Source of the DNA: JBGUXS01 sp045118155 | GTDB lineage: Bacteria; Pseudomonadota; Alphaproteobacteria; CAAHEQ01; UBA3637 | Assembly: GCA_045118155.1 (NCBI GenBank) | Contig: JBGUXS010000027.1 | Coordinates: 1 to 20,542, forward strand | DNA: 20,542 nt | Direction: 5' to 3' | Shown here: in pieces, positions 14,537-20,542 of the stretch | Layout: every line of letters starts with the position of its first letter | Position numbering within the stretch: the stretch's first letter is position 1 | The notes under the pieces: model-generated | Told to the model about the DNA's origin: nothing | Seen by the model: only the letters and a program-made list of their open reading frames with translations | Databases searched by the model: none | Position numbers and translations under genes: made by a program

Positions 14537-16531
14537 TTATAAAAATCCGATTTTGGCATGAGGGGGTTCTTTGCATTTTTGTTCATCTTGCAATAACTGA
14601 ATCAAAACAGCAGAATCTTTTAACACACCCAAAATTTCCGCCTTTTTTTTGACAACAGCAAAATCACCTGGGGTGAGTGCATTCAATTGAGGGGCTAAAT
14701 CTAGCTGAATATCAAAAAAGTGTTCAAACGCCTTTTTGACTTGATCGGGGGATAGATAATCATATTTCACTTTAAAAGTAAAGCGGCGTAAACTAGCGGG
14801 ATCTAAATTAGACATTAAATTAGTTATACACACAAACGGATAAGGATGCGATTCCATCCACGTCAGCATTTCATTGACTTGGGAAACTTCCCAAGGTCTT
14901 GTGGCTTGGCGCCTGTCTTGCAAAAAAGAATCGGCTTCATCAAAAATAAGCATCGCCCTTTCTCTTCGGGCTTTAGCAAAGGTCTCGGCAATATTTTCTT
15001 CAGTTTCCCCTACATATTTTCCCAGTAAGTCAGAAGCCCTTTTTTGCACAACATGTAATCCCAATTGACGGGCAATATGGCGCGCAAATGCACTTTTCCC
15101 CGTACCAGGGGCCCCATAAAGACATAAGGAAAAATCTAAACGTTTTAACGATTGTAATTGTGTTCCTAATTGCACTAAATCTGTATCTGTGTTTAATAAG
15201 TGCGGATTAAAAATCACTTCTTTTTTTTCTTTTATCGGCAACAATCCGTTATGATAGGCCTTTTCCATTTCCTTAACCTGCATCTTGACATCTTCCAAAT
15301 TGCCACCCATTAATTGACTTGTTTGAACGGCGTTTTCAAAAAAAGACGGGGGGATAGCGTATTCTGTAACAAATTCTTTAATAAAATGGTCATCACACGG
15401 CAAACCGTATTTTTTAAACTTCCCTTCCAAAATACTCCGGCACACTTCACAAGAAGGTTCTTCAAAATAAATCAATTTTGAAAAACGACGCAAATAAGCC
15501 CGATCCATTCCCCTAATGTCATTGGTAATCCAAATAATGGGACGTATATTGTTTTCCAACATTTTATTCAATTCTAATTTAGAAACCACTCGCCGATAAA
15601 ATTGGGAAGATTCAAAAATATCTTCAGCTTCGTCCACCAAAAAAACCGTCTTGATATCAGATTTCAAAATTTGATTGGAAAGCATCAGTTTTTGCAACCG
15701 ACTTTCGGCAACCGTATCCCGATAACGATTAACATTTTCCCCCACGGATAACATAGCAACATCGGCGGCCCCTGCCACCACTTTTGCAAATTCTGTCTTC
15801 CCTGTTCCTGGGGGGCCATACAACAGGATATTGACACCTTTTGCTTTTTGCGCACAAGCATTTTGAAGTAATGTCACCACTTTTTTTGCCTCGGGAATAT
15901 ACCCGAAATTCCTTAATTTCAAATCCGATTTTAGGGGTTTCCCAAAGATACGTTCCATCATACCTGTCACGGAACATTCCGCCCCCATTAACACATTCCG
16001 TACCCATTCGCTAAGGTCCAACCTATTCCGATAATTTTCCCGCGTTAGAATTTTAGTGCGTAGTAAAGTTGAATCGTCTTGAAGACTGGTTGCTATTTTC
16101 GCAAGGGGTTGTTTGAATAAAAGTGCCAAATTATAAGCTTCTGACCAATTCCTGTGTCCCATAAAGAAATCGCAAAAATTTTCAAACATATCACATTTTT
16201 CATAGAGAAAGAAAGCTTGAATAATATCTTTTTCATAAGATTTTAATCCGACTATTTTACCAAAAACATTCAAGTTTTTTTGAAAACTGCGATTAAAAAC
16301 GCGCTCTTTTTTCAAAGCAATTTTTAAGTTGCGAAGAAATGGTTGGAACTTTACCCTTCTTGGATTATCTGCATTCGCGTCAAATTCAAAAAGCGAAAGA
16401 CCCGCCGGAAAATCATCTTCGCTGGGCGACCTCCAATTCCGAAATTCCGCGCGCATGCGGGAATCAGATTGTTTCGCTTCCCAAAAAGAAGCCATATACT
16501 GCCAACTTTTATACGTATCATAAGTCATCAT
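14537..16531 (-). CDS. Tandem AAA+ ATPase, paired with a WYL regulator
   Basis: A 664-aa cytoplasmic protein with two AAA+ modules after a ~200-residue helical N-terminal region of unknown type. Module 1: Walker A GPPGTGKT (239-246), Walker B VFLVDEAED (296-304), sensor WITN (334-337), RAYLRRF (344-350). Module 2: Walker A GAPGTGKS (473-480), pore-like KYVGETEENI (505-514), Walker B LIFDEADSF (528-536), sensor CITN (568-571), DPASLRRF (577-584). Both sites look competent. The order resembles CDC48/ClpX-like remodelling ATPases, but no Cdc48 N-domain is seen. Substrate unknown. It lies 54 bases after the WYL gene on the same strand, so they form an operon. Two adjacent ATGs exist; AAGGAAAAA precedes the first. 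Confidence 0.85.
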   Translation of the reverse strand: MMTYDTYKSWQYMASFWEAKQSDSRMRAEFRNWRSPSEDDFPAGLSLFEFDANADNPRRVKFQPFLRNLKIALKKERVFNRSFQKNLNVFGKIVGLKSYEKDIIQAFFLYEKCDMFENFCDFFMGHRNWSEAYNLALLFKQPLAKIATSLQDDSTLLRTKILTRENYRNRLDLSEWVRNVLMGAECSVTGMMERIFGKPLKSDLKLRNFGYIPEAKKVVTLLQNACAQKAKGVNILLYGPPGTGKTEFAKVVAGAADVAMLSVGENVNRYRDTVAESRLQKLMLSNQILKSDIKTVFLVDEAEDIFESSQFYRRVVSKLELNKMLENNIRPIIWITNDIRGMDRAYLRRFSKLIYFEEPSCEVCRSILEGKFKKYGLPCDDHFIKEFVTEYAIPPSFFENAVQTSQLMGGNLEDVKMQVKEMEKAYHNGLLPIKEKKEVIFNPHLLNTDTDLVQLGTQLQSLKRLDFSLCLYGAPGTGKSAFARHIARQLGLHVVQKRASDLLGKYVGETEENIAETFAKARRERAMLIFDEADSFLQDRRQATRPWEVSQVNEMLTWMESHPYPFVCITNLMSNLDPASLRRFTFKVKYDYLSPDQVKKAFEHFFDIQLDLAPQLNALTPGDFAVVKKKAEILGVLKDSAVLIQLLQDEQKCKEPPHAKIGFL

Positions 16532-16585
16532 AGTCTTTTTCCTTTTTTAAAAGGATACCCCCAAATGACGACAAAAATTGGCGTA

Positions 16586-17518
16586 TTATTTTTTCTTGGG
16601 TTTAATTACCTTGACATGATCACCCCAAGTGTATAAATGCCAATCCATTTCACGTAATCCCCCTGCCCTAAATTTCACAGTTAACGTTCCATCGGGATTT
16701 TGAATCATCCGTTGATTGGGGTGAAAAATATATTCTTTGGCATCATCGGCAACTTCTTTATCAAACAGCCACTCAATATTTTTGGGCTTTTCTTTAAATA
16801 CCCCGAAACAATCTTTTGTAAAATCAACCAAAGAAAATTTTTCATCCCGTTCAAAATAGGTATCTAAAATTTTAACCCCCATTAATTTATGCAAGGCATA
16901 ATATCGGTAATCGTTGGCATAGTCAGAAAAAGCCACCAAATAATGCTTATTCCCATATAAAAATCCATAGGGTTCCACAATTTGTGTAGAAGATTTCCCC
17001 GCGGTATTCTTATACTTAATTTGAATTTTTTTGCAGGCCAAAATAGCCTCTTTTATTTTTTCTAAAAATGCCGAGTTTATCTTAAGTTTAGGTCCAGGAC
17101 GATGTGCAAATCCTTGGGCTTCTAATAAAACTTCGGCATCTGGTTCAATCTTACGAAACAAATCTTTCCGAAGACTTCCTTTTATTTTTTGAATGACTTT
17201 GTTTAGGACGTTGACTTGCGTATCTAAATGAGCTTTGCGCAGGGATTCTTCCGCCAACGACAAAGTGGTTAATTCATCCGCAGAAAACAAATACATATCT
17301 TTTAATGTTCCTTGGGGAATACGCCAATGCTTTTTACGATCGTCGCCTTCAATCTCCTCTGTCTGAATAAAACGCCCCACAATCATATCCCGCATCCGTT
17401 CCGCAGTCCGCCGAGAAACACGAAAGCGATTAGCAATATCTTCCAAAGTCACCCCCTCGCGCGATGATTGCATCCATAAGGCTAAATCTAACAAATGATC
17501 CGTTTTTTCGTAAGACAT
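16586..17518 (-). CDS. WYL-domain transcriptional regulator (HTH-WYL-WCX)
   Basis: A 310-aa regulator. The N-terminal winged HTH spans about residues 5-68 (VTLEDIANRFRVSRRTAERMRD is the helix-turn-helix). The WYL domain is about 150-225 (IVEPYGFLYGNKHYLVAFSD, then YRYYALHKL). A C-terminal WCX extension covers about 245-310. WYL proteins sense a ligand, possibly nucleic acid or nucleotide, and often repress anti-phage operons (BrxR, CapW). It is first in an operon with the tandem AAA+ gene and divergent from an Mrr-like nuclease. A 13-bp palindrome in the shared intergenic region is a candidate operator. Strong ribosome site AAAGGGGG lies five bases before the ATG. Confidence 0.92.
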   Translation of the reverse strand: MSYEKTDHLLDLALWMQSSREGVTLEDIANRFRVSRRTAERMRDMIVGRFIQTEEIEGDDRKKHWRIPQGTLKDMYLFSADELTTLSLAEESLRKAHLDTQVNVLNKVIQKIKGSLRKDLFRKIEPDAEVLLEAQGFAHRPGPKLKINSAFLEKIKEAILACKKIQIKYKNTAGKSSTQIVEPYGFLYGNKHYLVAFSDYANDYRYYALHKLMGVKILDTYFERDEKFSLVDFTKDCFGVFKEKPKNIEWLFDKEVADDAKEYIFHPNQRMIQNPDGTLTVKFRAGGLREMDWHLYTWGDHVKVIKPKKK

Positions 17519-17573
17519 AATACCCCCTTTCAGAAAGATTTTATAACTTTTTATTTAAAGATACAATAAAATA

Positions 17574-17588
17574 CGTCAATTTTTGACA
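17574..17588. promoter_or_regulatory. Palindrome between divergent WYL and Mrr-like genes (candidate operator)
   Basis: GTCAATTTTTGAC (17575-17587) is a perfect inverted repeat, with GTCAA and TTGAC arms around TTT. It contains back-to-back -35-like boxes: TTGACG for the WYL side (17574-17579, minus strand) and TTGACA for the nuclease side (17583-17588). Binding here would cover both. The regulator that binds it is inferred, not shown. Confidence 0.45.
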
Positions 17589-17614
17589 TATATTTTTGTT
17601 ATCCTATTTTTTGT

Positions 17615-17643
17615 TTGACAGGGGACATCTAGTCATATAAGAA
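17615..17643 (+). promoter_or_regulatory. Promoter of the Mrr-like nuclease
   Basis: TTGACA (17615-17620) is a perfect -35. TATAAG at 17636-17641 (15-base spacer) or TAAGAA at 17638-17643 (17-base spacer) can serve as -10. A second TTGACA (17583-17588) with TATTTT 16 bases later is an alternative upstream start. Confidence 0.5.
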
Positions 17644-17670
17644 TAAACTAACAACAAAAGGAGTGTAAAA

Positions 17671-18714
17671 ATGACAAATATAAATCAACAAAAAAAATAT
17701 TATATGGTGCGAGCCATGGATTCAACAGAACAATATTATAACTATTTTATCAATCATAAAATAGTTGGCATCGGCTGGAGTAAAATTAATTTTTCACAAT
17801 ATACCAACGTTAATGACTTATTACAAAAAGTGGAAAACGAATATTATGCATATTCGAACAAGGAACGATATGTTATTTCAAGAAAATTAAATGAAATTAG
17901 GCGCTTTATAAGCATAAAGCCAGGAGATTGCATAATTCTTCCATATTATTCATACATTACTATTGCTGAAGTAACTGGAAGTATTATATATGATAAAAAA
18001 GCTGAAAAATTAGATATAGCTAATCAATTACCTGTTAACTATCTATACAAAGGTAAAACATTTTTTACTTATCCACGAGGGAAATTAACAACCGCATTCA
18101 GCAGAAGATTGAGTATTCGAGGTAATACGGTTTCAGATTTATCTGAATTTGCAGATGAGATAGAAAAGATCAAGCAGGAAAAAGAGATTTGGGATAATGA
18201 AAGCCTTTCTATTCAAAAATTTAAAAAAGAATTACTAAAAAGAATCCAAGAAGGGAAAAAAACGGTTCTAGCTCCACATGGTCGTGGGCTAGAGGAATTA
18301 GTACAAAAAATATTCACATGGTTTGGATTTGAAGCACATATACTTCCCAAAAATAACAAAAAAGAATATACTACCCAGAGTGCCGATGCGGATATCATAG
18401 CAACGCGAGGAGATGTTTTTTTTGAACAACGGATCCTTATTCAAGTCAAACACCATTCCGAAGAAACAAGTGAATGGGCAGTAAAACAGCTTATAGGGGC
18501 TTTAAACGGGCCAACATATCAGGGTTATGAAGGATATGTCATTACAACAGCTGATAAAATAAAGGAAGATGCGAAAAACTTAGCAGATGCAAATGGGATT
18601 AAAATAATTACTGGCATGCAATTAATGGAAATATTGTTTGAAAAGTTAAATAGTATGGATCTTGAAACCAAAAGAAGCTTAGGTATTTCATCCGTTCCAC
18701 AATTCATAAAGTAA
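17671..18714 (+). CDS. Mrr-like restriction endonuclease with N-terminal EVE/PUA-like region
   Basis: A 347-aa protein. Residues ~10-155 look like the N-terminal region found in many Mrr-type restriction proteins (YYMVRAMDS, INHKIVGIGWSKI, then IKPGDCIILPYYSYITIAEV), probably an EVE/PUA-like fold that recognises modified bases. The C-terminal half is an Mrr-type PD-(D/E)xK nuclease: GRGLEELVQKIF (204-215), the acidic SADADIIA (237-244) and IQVKHH (257-262), with D241, Q258 and K260 as likely catalytic residues. Expected role: cleavage of modified foreign DNA. The ATG follows AAAGGAG by seven bases. The gene is more A/T-rich than its neighbours and uses ATA and AGA freely, codons rare in lepA or the virB6 genes, suggesting horizontal acquisition. 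Confidence 0.85.
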   Translation: MTNINQQKKYYMVRAMDSTEQYYNYFINHKIVGIGWSKINFSQYTNVNDLLQKVENEYYAYSNKERYVISRKLNEIRRFISIKPGDCIILPYYSYITIAEVTGSIIYDKKAEKLDIANQLPVNYLYKGKTFFTYPRGKLTTAFSRRLSIRGNTVSDLSEFADEIEKIKQEKEIWDNESLSIQKFKKELLKRIQEGKKTVLAPHGRGLEELVQKIFTWFGFEAHILPKNNKKEYTTQSADADIIATRGDVFFEQRILIQVKHHSEETSEWAVKQLIGALNGPTYQGYEGYVITTADKIKEDAKNLADANGIKIITGMQLMEILFEKLNSMDLETKRSLGISSVPQFIK

Positions 18715-18728
18715 TCTTACCACTTTCT

Positions 18729-18760
18729 CGTGGGTTCAAGCCCCGTCCCAGACCATAAAA
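18729..18760 (+). repeat. Short mosaic repeat, copy 1 of 3 (tRNA-3'-end-like)
   Basis: CGTGGGTTCAAGCCCC followed by GTCCCAGACCATAAAA recurs at 20274-20305 and 20428-20459. It resembles a tRNA T-arm plus CCA end but is two bases short of a proper one and has no 5' half. Each copy leads straight into a terminator hairpin. This copy starts 15 bases after the nuclease stop codon and has a degenerate left hairpin arm. Confidence 0.7.
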
Positions 18761-18791
18761 AAAAATCGCCCGTAAAGGGCGATCTTTTTTT
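18757..18791. terminator. Bidirectional terminator after the Mrr-like gene
   Basis: ATCGCCC and GGGCGAT pair around GTAAA, with an A-run before and CTTTTTTT after. The same stem recurs at 20462-20480. It can serve the nuclease gene. Confidence 0.8.
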
Positions 18792-18895
18792 GCGGGATTA
18801 CGCTGACGCGGCCCTTGAAAAATTTTATTTCATAAAACCGGTGTTCTTACGCCCACCTTTTTTCTGCGGGTGAACCCACTTTCTTCGTGGGTTCA
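18792..18895. repeat. Long direct repeat, copy 1 (104 bp)
   Basis: This segment starts GCGGGATTACGCTGACGC and ends in a GAACCCAC-TTTCTTC-GTGGGTTC hairpin. It matches 20334-20437 at 102 of 104 positions. The minus strand carries a 23-codon frame beginning MNPRRKWVHP and ending GGRKNTGFMK; in copy 2 the ATG is TTG. Together the two copies bracket the GNAT gene. Confidence 0.85.
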
Positions 18896-18910
18896 TTCAC
18901 CCGTCACCTT

Positions 18911-18955
18911 AACCAATTAAAAAAGCCCCGATAAACGGGACTTTTTTAATTGGTT
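18911..18955. terminator. Long bidirectional terminator before the convergent GNAT gene
   Basis: AACCAATTAAAAAAG pairs perfectly with CTTTTTTAATTGGTT (15 bp), then one C/A mismatch, then CCCG with CGGG around ATAAA. It separates the repeat region from the GNAT gene and works on either strand. Confidence 0.85.
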
Positions 18956-18982
18956 GGAATAAATGCGCAATTCACGAGCCAG

Positions 18983-19936
18983 TTATTTTATATCAGCTGA
19001 AATTTTTTTATGCCAATAGCCAATTGAATCTTCTGTTTTAAAACCACAATGAGTATAAACATTCCTGCGCCAATCGTAGGAGTTGATATAGCAATTTTCT
19101 ATTCCCATTTTTTTTAAACGTATCATAACACCATTCAGCATTTGACGGCAAAAACCTTTTTTTCTATATTTTTCTCGTGTAGAAACAGGTTCAATAAAAC
19201 CTGTTCGTGTTTTCTTATCCACATAACAAAAACAATAACAACAAATATCACCATCATCGGTTACGATTAAACTTTCAAAGCTATCCTTAAAGTATCTTGA
19301 TTTTTTCCTTCCTTGAAATGAAGGGATAATACTTCCCGTGTAGTCTTTTGAAAGACCATTATCGTCATTAGGATGAAAACCATAATGGCAAGCTTCAGCT
19401 TTCATTGTTTCATCTAAATTTTCGCCATAACATTGCAGAAACCCATTCGGAAGAGTAATTTTATAATTATTTTCCAATGGATGTTGAACATTATCATAAT
19501 CTTGCTCAACTTGTTTAAGATAACCACGTTTTTCTAAGATTTTTGCTTGATATGTCAAACTGTCATGTGAAATCACTAAAAAATCAATAGTTTTATCACT
19601 ATTCTTATTAAAAAGAGGAACTAAATTTTTCTCGGAAAAATCAACCATTTCACAAAAAATATGCTCGTATCCGTTTTTGATGCTGGAATTAAAAGAATCT
19701 CCATCTGGAAGAATCAAACCAACTATTTTATTTTCCTCTTCAAACAAGTGTATAAAATCTGCTGATTTTATCTTATTTTCTGTATCAGCATCAATCCTAA
19801 AAATTAAATCATCAAAACGTTGAGGTAACCAACAAGACATATTTTTATTTTCTTGGTAGCAATCGGTCAAGAATTGAATACATCTTTCATAATCATGTTT
19901 AAAATTGAATTTTTTAATTGTTATTTCATTTTTCAT
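18983..19936 (-). CDS. GNAT-family N-acetyltransferase
   Basis: A 317-aa protein. The C-terminal ~90 residues form a GNAT domain: acetyl-CoA motif A is EPVSTREKYRKKGFCRQML, followed by a helix and the motif-B-like ENCYINSYDWRRNVYTHCGF near the end. The N-terminal ~220 residues may hold a second, degenerate acetyltransferase fold (FIHLFEEENKIVGLILPDG looks like a core strand pair). Substrate unknown; small-molecule or protein acetylation are both possible. The ATG at 19936 has AGGAGT eight bases upstream and a promoter 28 bases away; a longer in-frame start at 20212 would run through the promoter and repeats. A/T-rich codons and flanking direct repeats suggest a transferred cassette. Confidence 0.82.
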   Translation of the reverse strand: MKNEITIKKFNFKHDYERCIQFLTDCYQENKNMSCWLPQRFDDLIFRIDADTENKIKSADFIHLFEEENKIVGLILPDGDSFNSSIKNGYEHIFCEMVDFSEKNLVPLFNKNSDKTIDFLVISHDSLTYQAKILEKRGYLKQVEQDYDNVQHPLENNYKITLPNGFLQCYGENLDETMKAEACHYGFHPNDDNGLSKDYTGSIIPSFQGRKKSRYFKDSFESLIVTDDGDICCYCFCYVDKKTRTGFIEPVSTREKYRKKGFCRQMLNGVMIRLKKMGIENCYINSYDWRRNVYTHCGFKTEDSIGYWHKKISADIK

Positions 19937-19963
19937 GAAAACACTCCTGTTAAATTTTTGTAA

Positions 19964-19992
19964 GGTATAATTAAAAATATACCCAAAAGCAA
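19964..19992 (-). promoter_or_regulatory. Promoter of the GNAT gene
   Basis: On the minus strand TTGCTT (19987-19992), 17 bases, TATACC (19964-19969). The start would fall near 19957, about 20 bases before the ATG. Confidence 0.55.
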
Positions 19993-20062
19993 TATCTTTT
20001 TCTGGGATAGTTGTTTGAGGTTCCCAGAGGGTGAGTATTGAAAAATAAGGATTTTTTGGTTC

Positions 20063-20119
20063 AAAAGTTCGTAAATCTAAGAAAATGGCCAATTTTAGCA
20101 GTTGGACATTCGAACTTTT
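20063..20119. repeat. Inverted repeat of 9 bp enclosing 39 bases
   Basis: AAAAGTTCG (20063-20071) is the exact reverse complement of CGAACTTTT (20111-20119). Inside, CTAAGAAAAT and AATTTTAG form an imperfect inner stem around GGCC. It could be a small structured RNA or a mobile-element remnant. No convincing gene lies in 19993-20542 apart from repeats. Confidence 0.5.
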
Positions 20120-20139
20120 ATAAGTGCTTGGAAACAAAA

Positions 20140-20165
20140 GAAAAAGTCGCCTTTTCAGACGACTT
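20140..20165 (-). terminator. Minus-strand terminator without an obvious gene
   Basis: On the minus strand AAGTCGTCT pairs with AGGCGACTT (one U-G pair) around a GAAA loop, followed by TTTC. Nothing recognisable upstream on that strand within the window ends here. Confidence 0.6.
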
Positions 20166-20184
20166 GTGTTTAGTGGTCGGGATG

Positions 20185-20300
20185 GCGGGATTATACTTCG
20201 TTGCACAGGCACTCATCGGCTTCGCCGACCGTCATACTCCGTCTGACTTTCGTTGATGAAGAACCCACTTCCTCGTGGGTTCAAGCCCCGTCCCAGACCA
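20185..20300. repeat. Mosaic repeat unit with divergent interior
   Basis: It shares the ends of the other units but not the middle. It begins GCGGGATTA (as at 18792, 20334, 20501) and ends with GAACCCAC-TTCCTC-GTGGGTTC followed by AAGCCCCGTCCCAGACCA. The interior has a small CGGC-TTC-GCCG hairpin (20217-20227) and no similarity to the 104-bp repeat. Confidence 0.6.
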
Positions 20301-20301
20301 T

Positions 20302-20333
20302 AAAAAAGGCCACCTAAATGGTGGTCTTTTTTT
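20302..20333. terminator. Terminator within the repeat mosaic
   Basis: GGCCACC and GGTGGTC pair (one G-U) around TAAAT, flanked by six A and seven T. It occupies the same place in the unit as the ATCGCCC hairpins but has a different stem. Confidence 0.8.
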
Positions 20334-20437
20334 GCGGGATTACGCTGACGCGGCACTTGAAAAATTTTATTTCATAAAACCGGTGTTCTTACGCCCACCT
20401 TTTTTCTTCGGGTGAACCCACTTTCTTCGTGGGTTCA
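20334..20437. repeat. Long direct repeat, copy 2 (104 bp)
   Basis: This differs from 18792-18895 only at two positions (GGCAC for GGCCC, and CTTCGGG for CTGCGGG). It is followed by the tRNA-3'-end-like segment and another ATCGCCC terminator, whereas copy 1 continues into unrelated sequence. Confidence 0.85.
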
Positions 20438-20455
20438 AGCCCCGTCCCAGACCAT

Positions 20456-20486
20456 AAAAAAATCGCCCGTAAAGGGCGATCTTTTT
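20456..20486. terminator. Third repeat-associated terminator
   Basis: The ATCGCCC / GGGCGAT stem with GTAAA loop is identical to that at 18765-18783, flanked by A-run and CTTTTT. Confidence 0.75.
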
Positions 20487-20488
20487 AA

Positions 20489-20542
20489 ACCAAAGATGGC
20501 GCGGGATTAGTAAAACGGCTAACGCACGTTTTATCCTTTGGT
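20489..20542. repeat. Nested inverted repeat at the right edge
   Basis: ACCAAAG (20489-20495) pairs with CTTTGGT (20536-20542), and inside AAAACG (20512-20517) pairs with CGTTTT (20527-20532). The element also carries the GCGGGATTA block (20501-20509). It is cut by the window edge, so its full form is unknown. Confidence 0.45.

Noticed and set aside
18729..18756. A tRNA 3' end in each short repeat
   Set aside because: The T-loop-like GGTTCAA and CCA are there, but the T-stem/acceptor segment is two bases short, the T-stem needs two wobbles, and no 5' half exists upstream (copy 1 follows coding sequence directly). Kept as a tRNA-like repeat only.
19937..20212. N-terminal extension of the GNAT protein
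   Set aside because: The extra 92 residues cover the promoter and inverted repeat and do not look like protein sequence; the internal ATG has a good ribosome site.
20038..20256. A 72-aa plus-strand frame ending in RHTPSDFR
   Set aside because: It runs through the inverted repeat, the orphan terminator and the mosaic repeat, and has no ribosome site.
18720..20460. CRISPR array or integron attC sites
   Set aside because: Repeats are too few, too long and unevenly spaced for CRISPR, and there are no GTTRRRY/RYYYAAC core pairs or integrase gene for attC.
20500..20542. A tRNA 5' half at the right edge (GCGGGATTAGT...)
   Set aside because: The block looks like an acceptor and D-arm start, but the D-stem does not pair, no U33-containing anticodon loop falls at the right distance, and the sequence instead folds as a nested inverted repeat.

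Overview
The window looks like part of a low-GC alphaproteobacterial chromosome. The evidence is the housekeeping set (miaA, lepA, a cold-shock protein, a Bax-inhibitor-1 protein whose RDLTSLGSFL / MGLIGLIIA motifs are of the alphaproteobacterial type), E. coli-like sigma-70 promoters, and a tandem VirB6 cluster that recalls Rickettsiales. The exact order cannot be fixed from sequence alone; a host-associated or gut alphaproteobacterium is a reasonable guess.

Layout. (1) 1-3231: the 5' end of a secreted protein leaves the left edge on the minus strand. It is divergent from miaA, which is followed by a small membrane protein and lepA. (2) 3234-11111, minus strand: a PilT/DotB-type secretion ATPase followed by five consecutive VirB6/TrbL-like membrane proteins with coupled starts (ATGA or TAATG overlaps at three of four junctions). 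All five keep a CxxC near the N-terminus, and three share a second four-cysteine pattern. A cold-shock gene (11168-11371) lies directly upstream. Its intrinsic terminator ends only 20 bases before the ATPase start, so the operon may be expressed by terminator read-through. (3) 11541-12832, plus strand: a BI-1 membrane protein overlapping a periplasmic DsbA-like thiol protein. (4) 12911-14416: a strong promoter, a leaderless 35-codon leader peptide whose last eight residues are TLTTTTTA, RNA hairpins, and a ThrRS gene of only 426 aa that lacks the N-terminal TGS and editing domains. This reads as threonine-responsive attenuation of an editing-less threonyl-tRNA synthetase. (5) 14537-18714: a WYL regulator plus tandem-AAA+ ATPase operon, divergent from an Mrr-like restriction endonuclease with an N-terminal EVE/PUA-like region. 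The shared intergenic region holds a palindrome, so this is a candidate defence module. (6) 18715-20542: a mosaic of hairpin and terminator repeats, with 104-bp direct repeats differing at 2 positions, flanking one GNAT acetyltransferase gene. This looks like an accessory or repeat-rich junction.

How the parts fit together. The cysteine-rich VirB6 proteins would need periplasmic disulfide chemistry, which the nearby DsbA-like protein could provide. The PilT/DotB-type ATPase would power the inner-membrane part of a type IV secretion or conjugation machine; its other parts (VirB4, VirB8-10, VirD4) are not in this window. The most distinctive items are the Thr-rich leader with truncated ThrRS, the five-fold VirB6 array behind a cold-shock gene terminator, and the WYL/AAA+/Mrr island.
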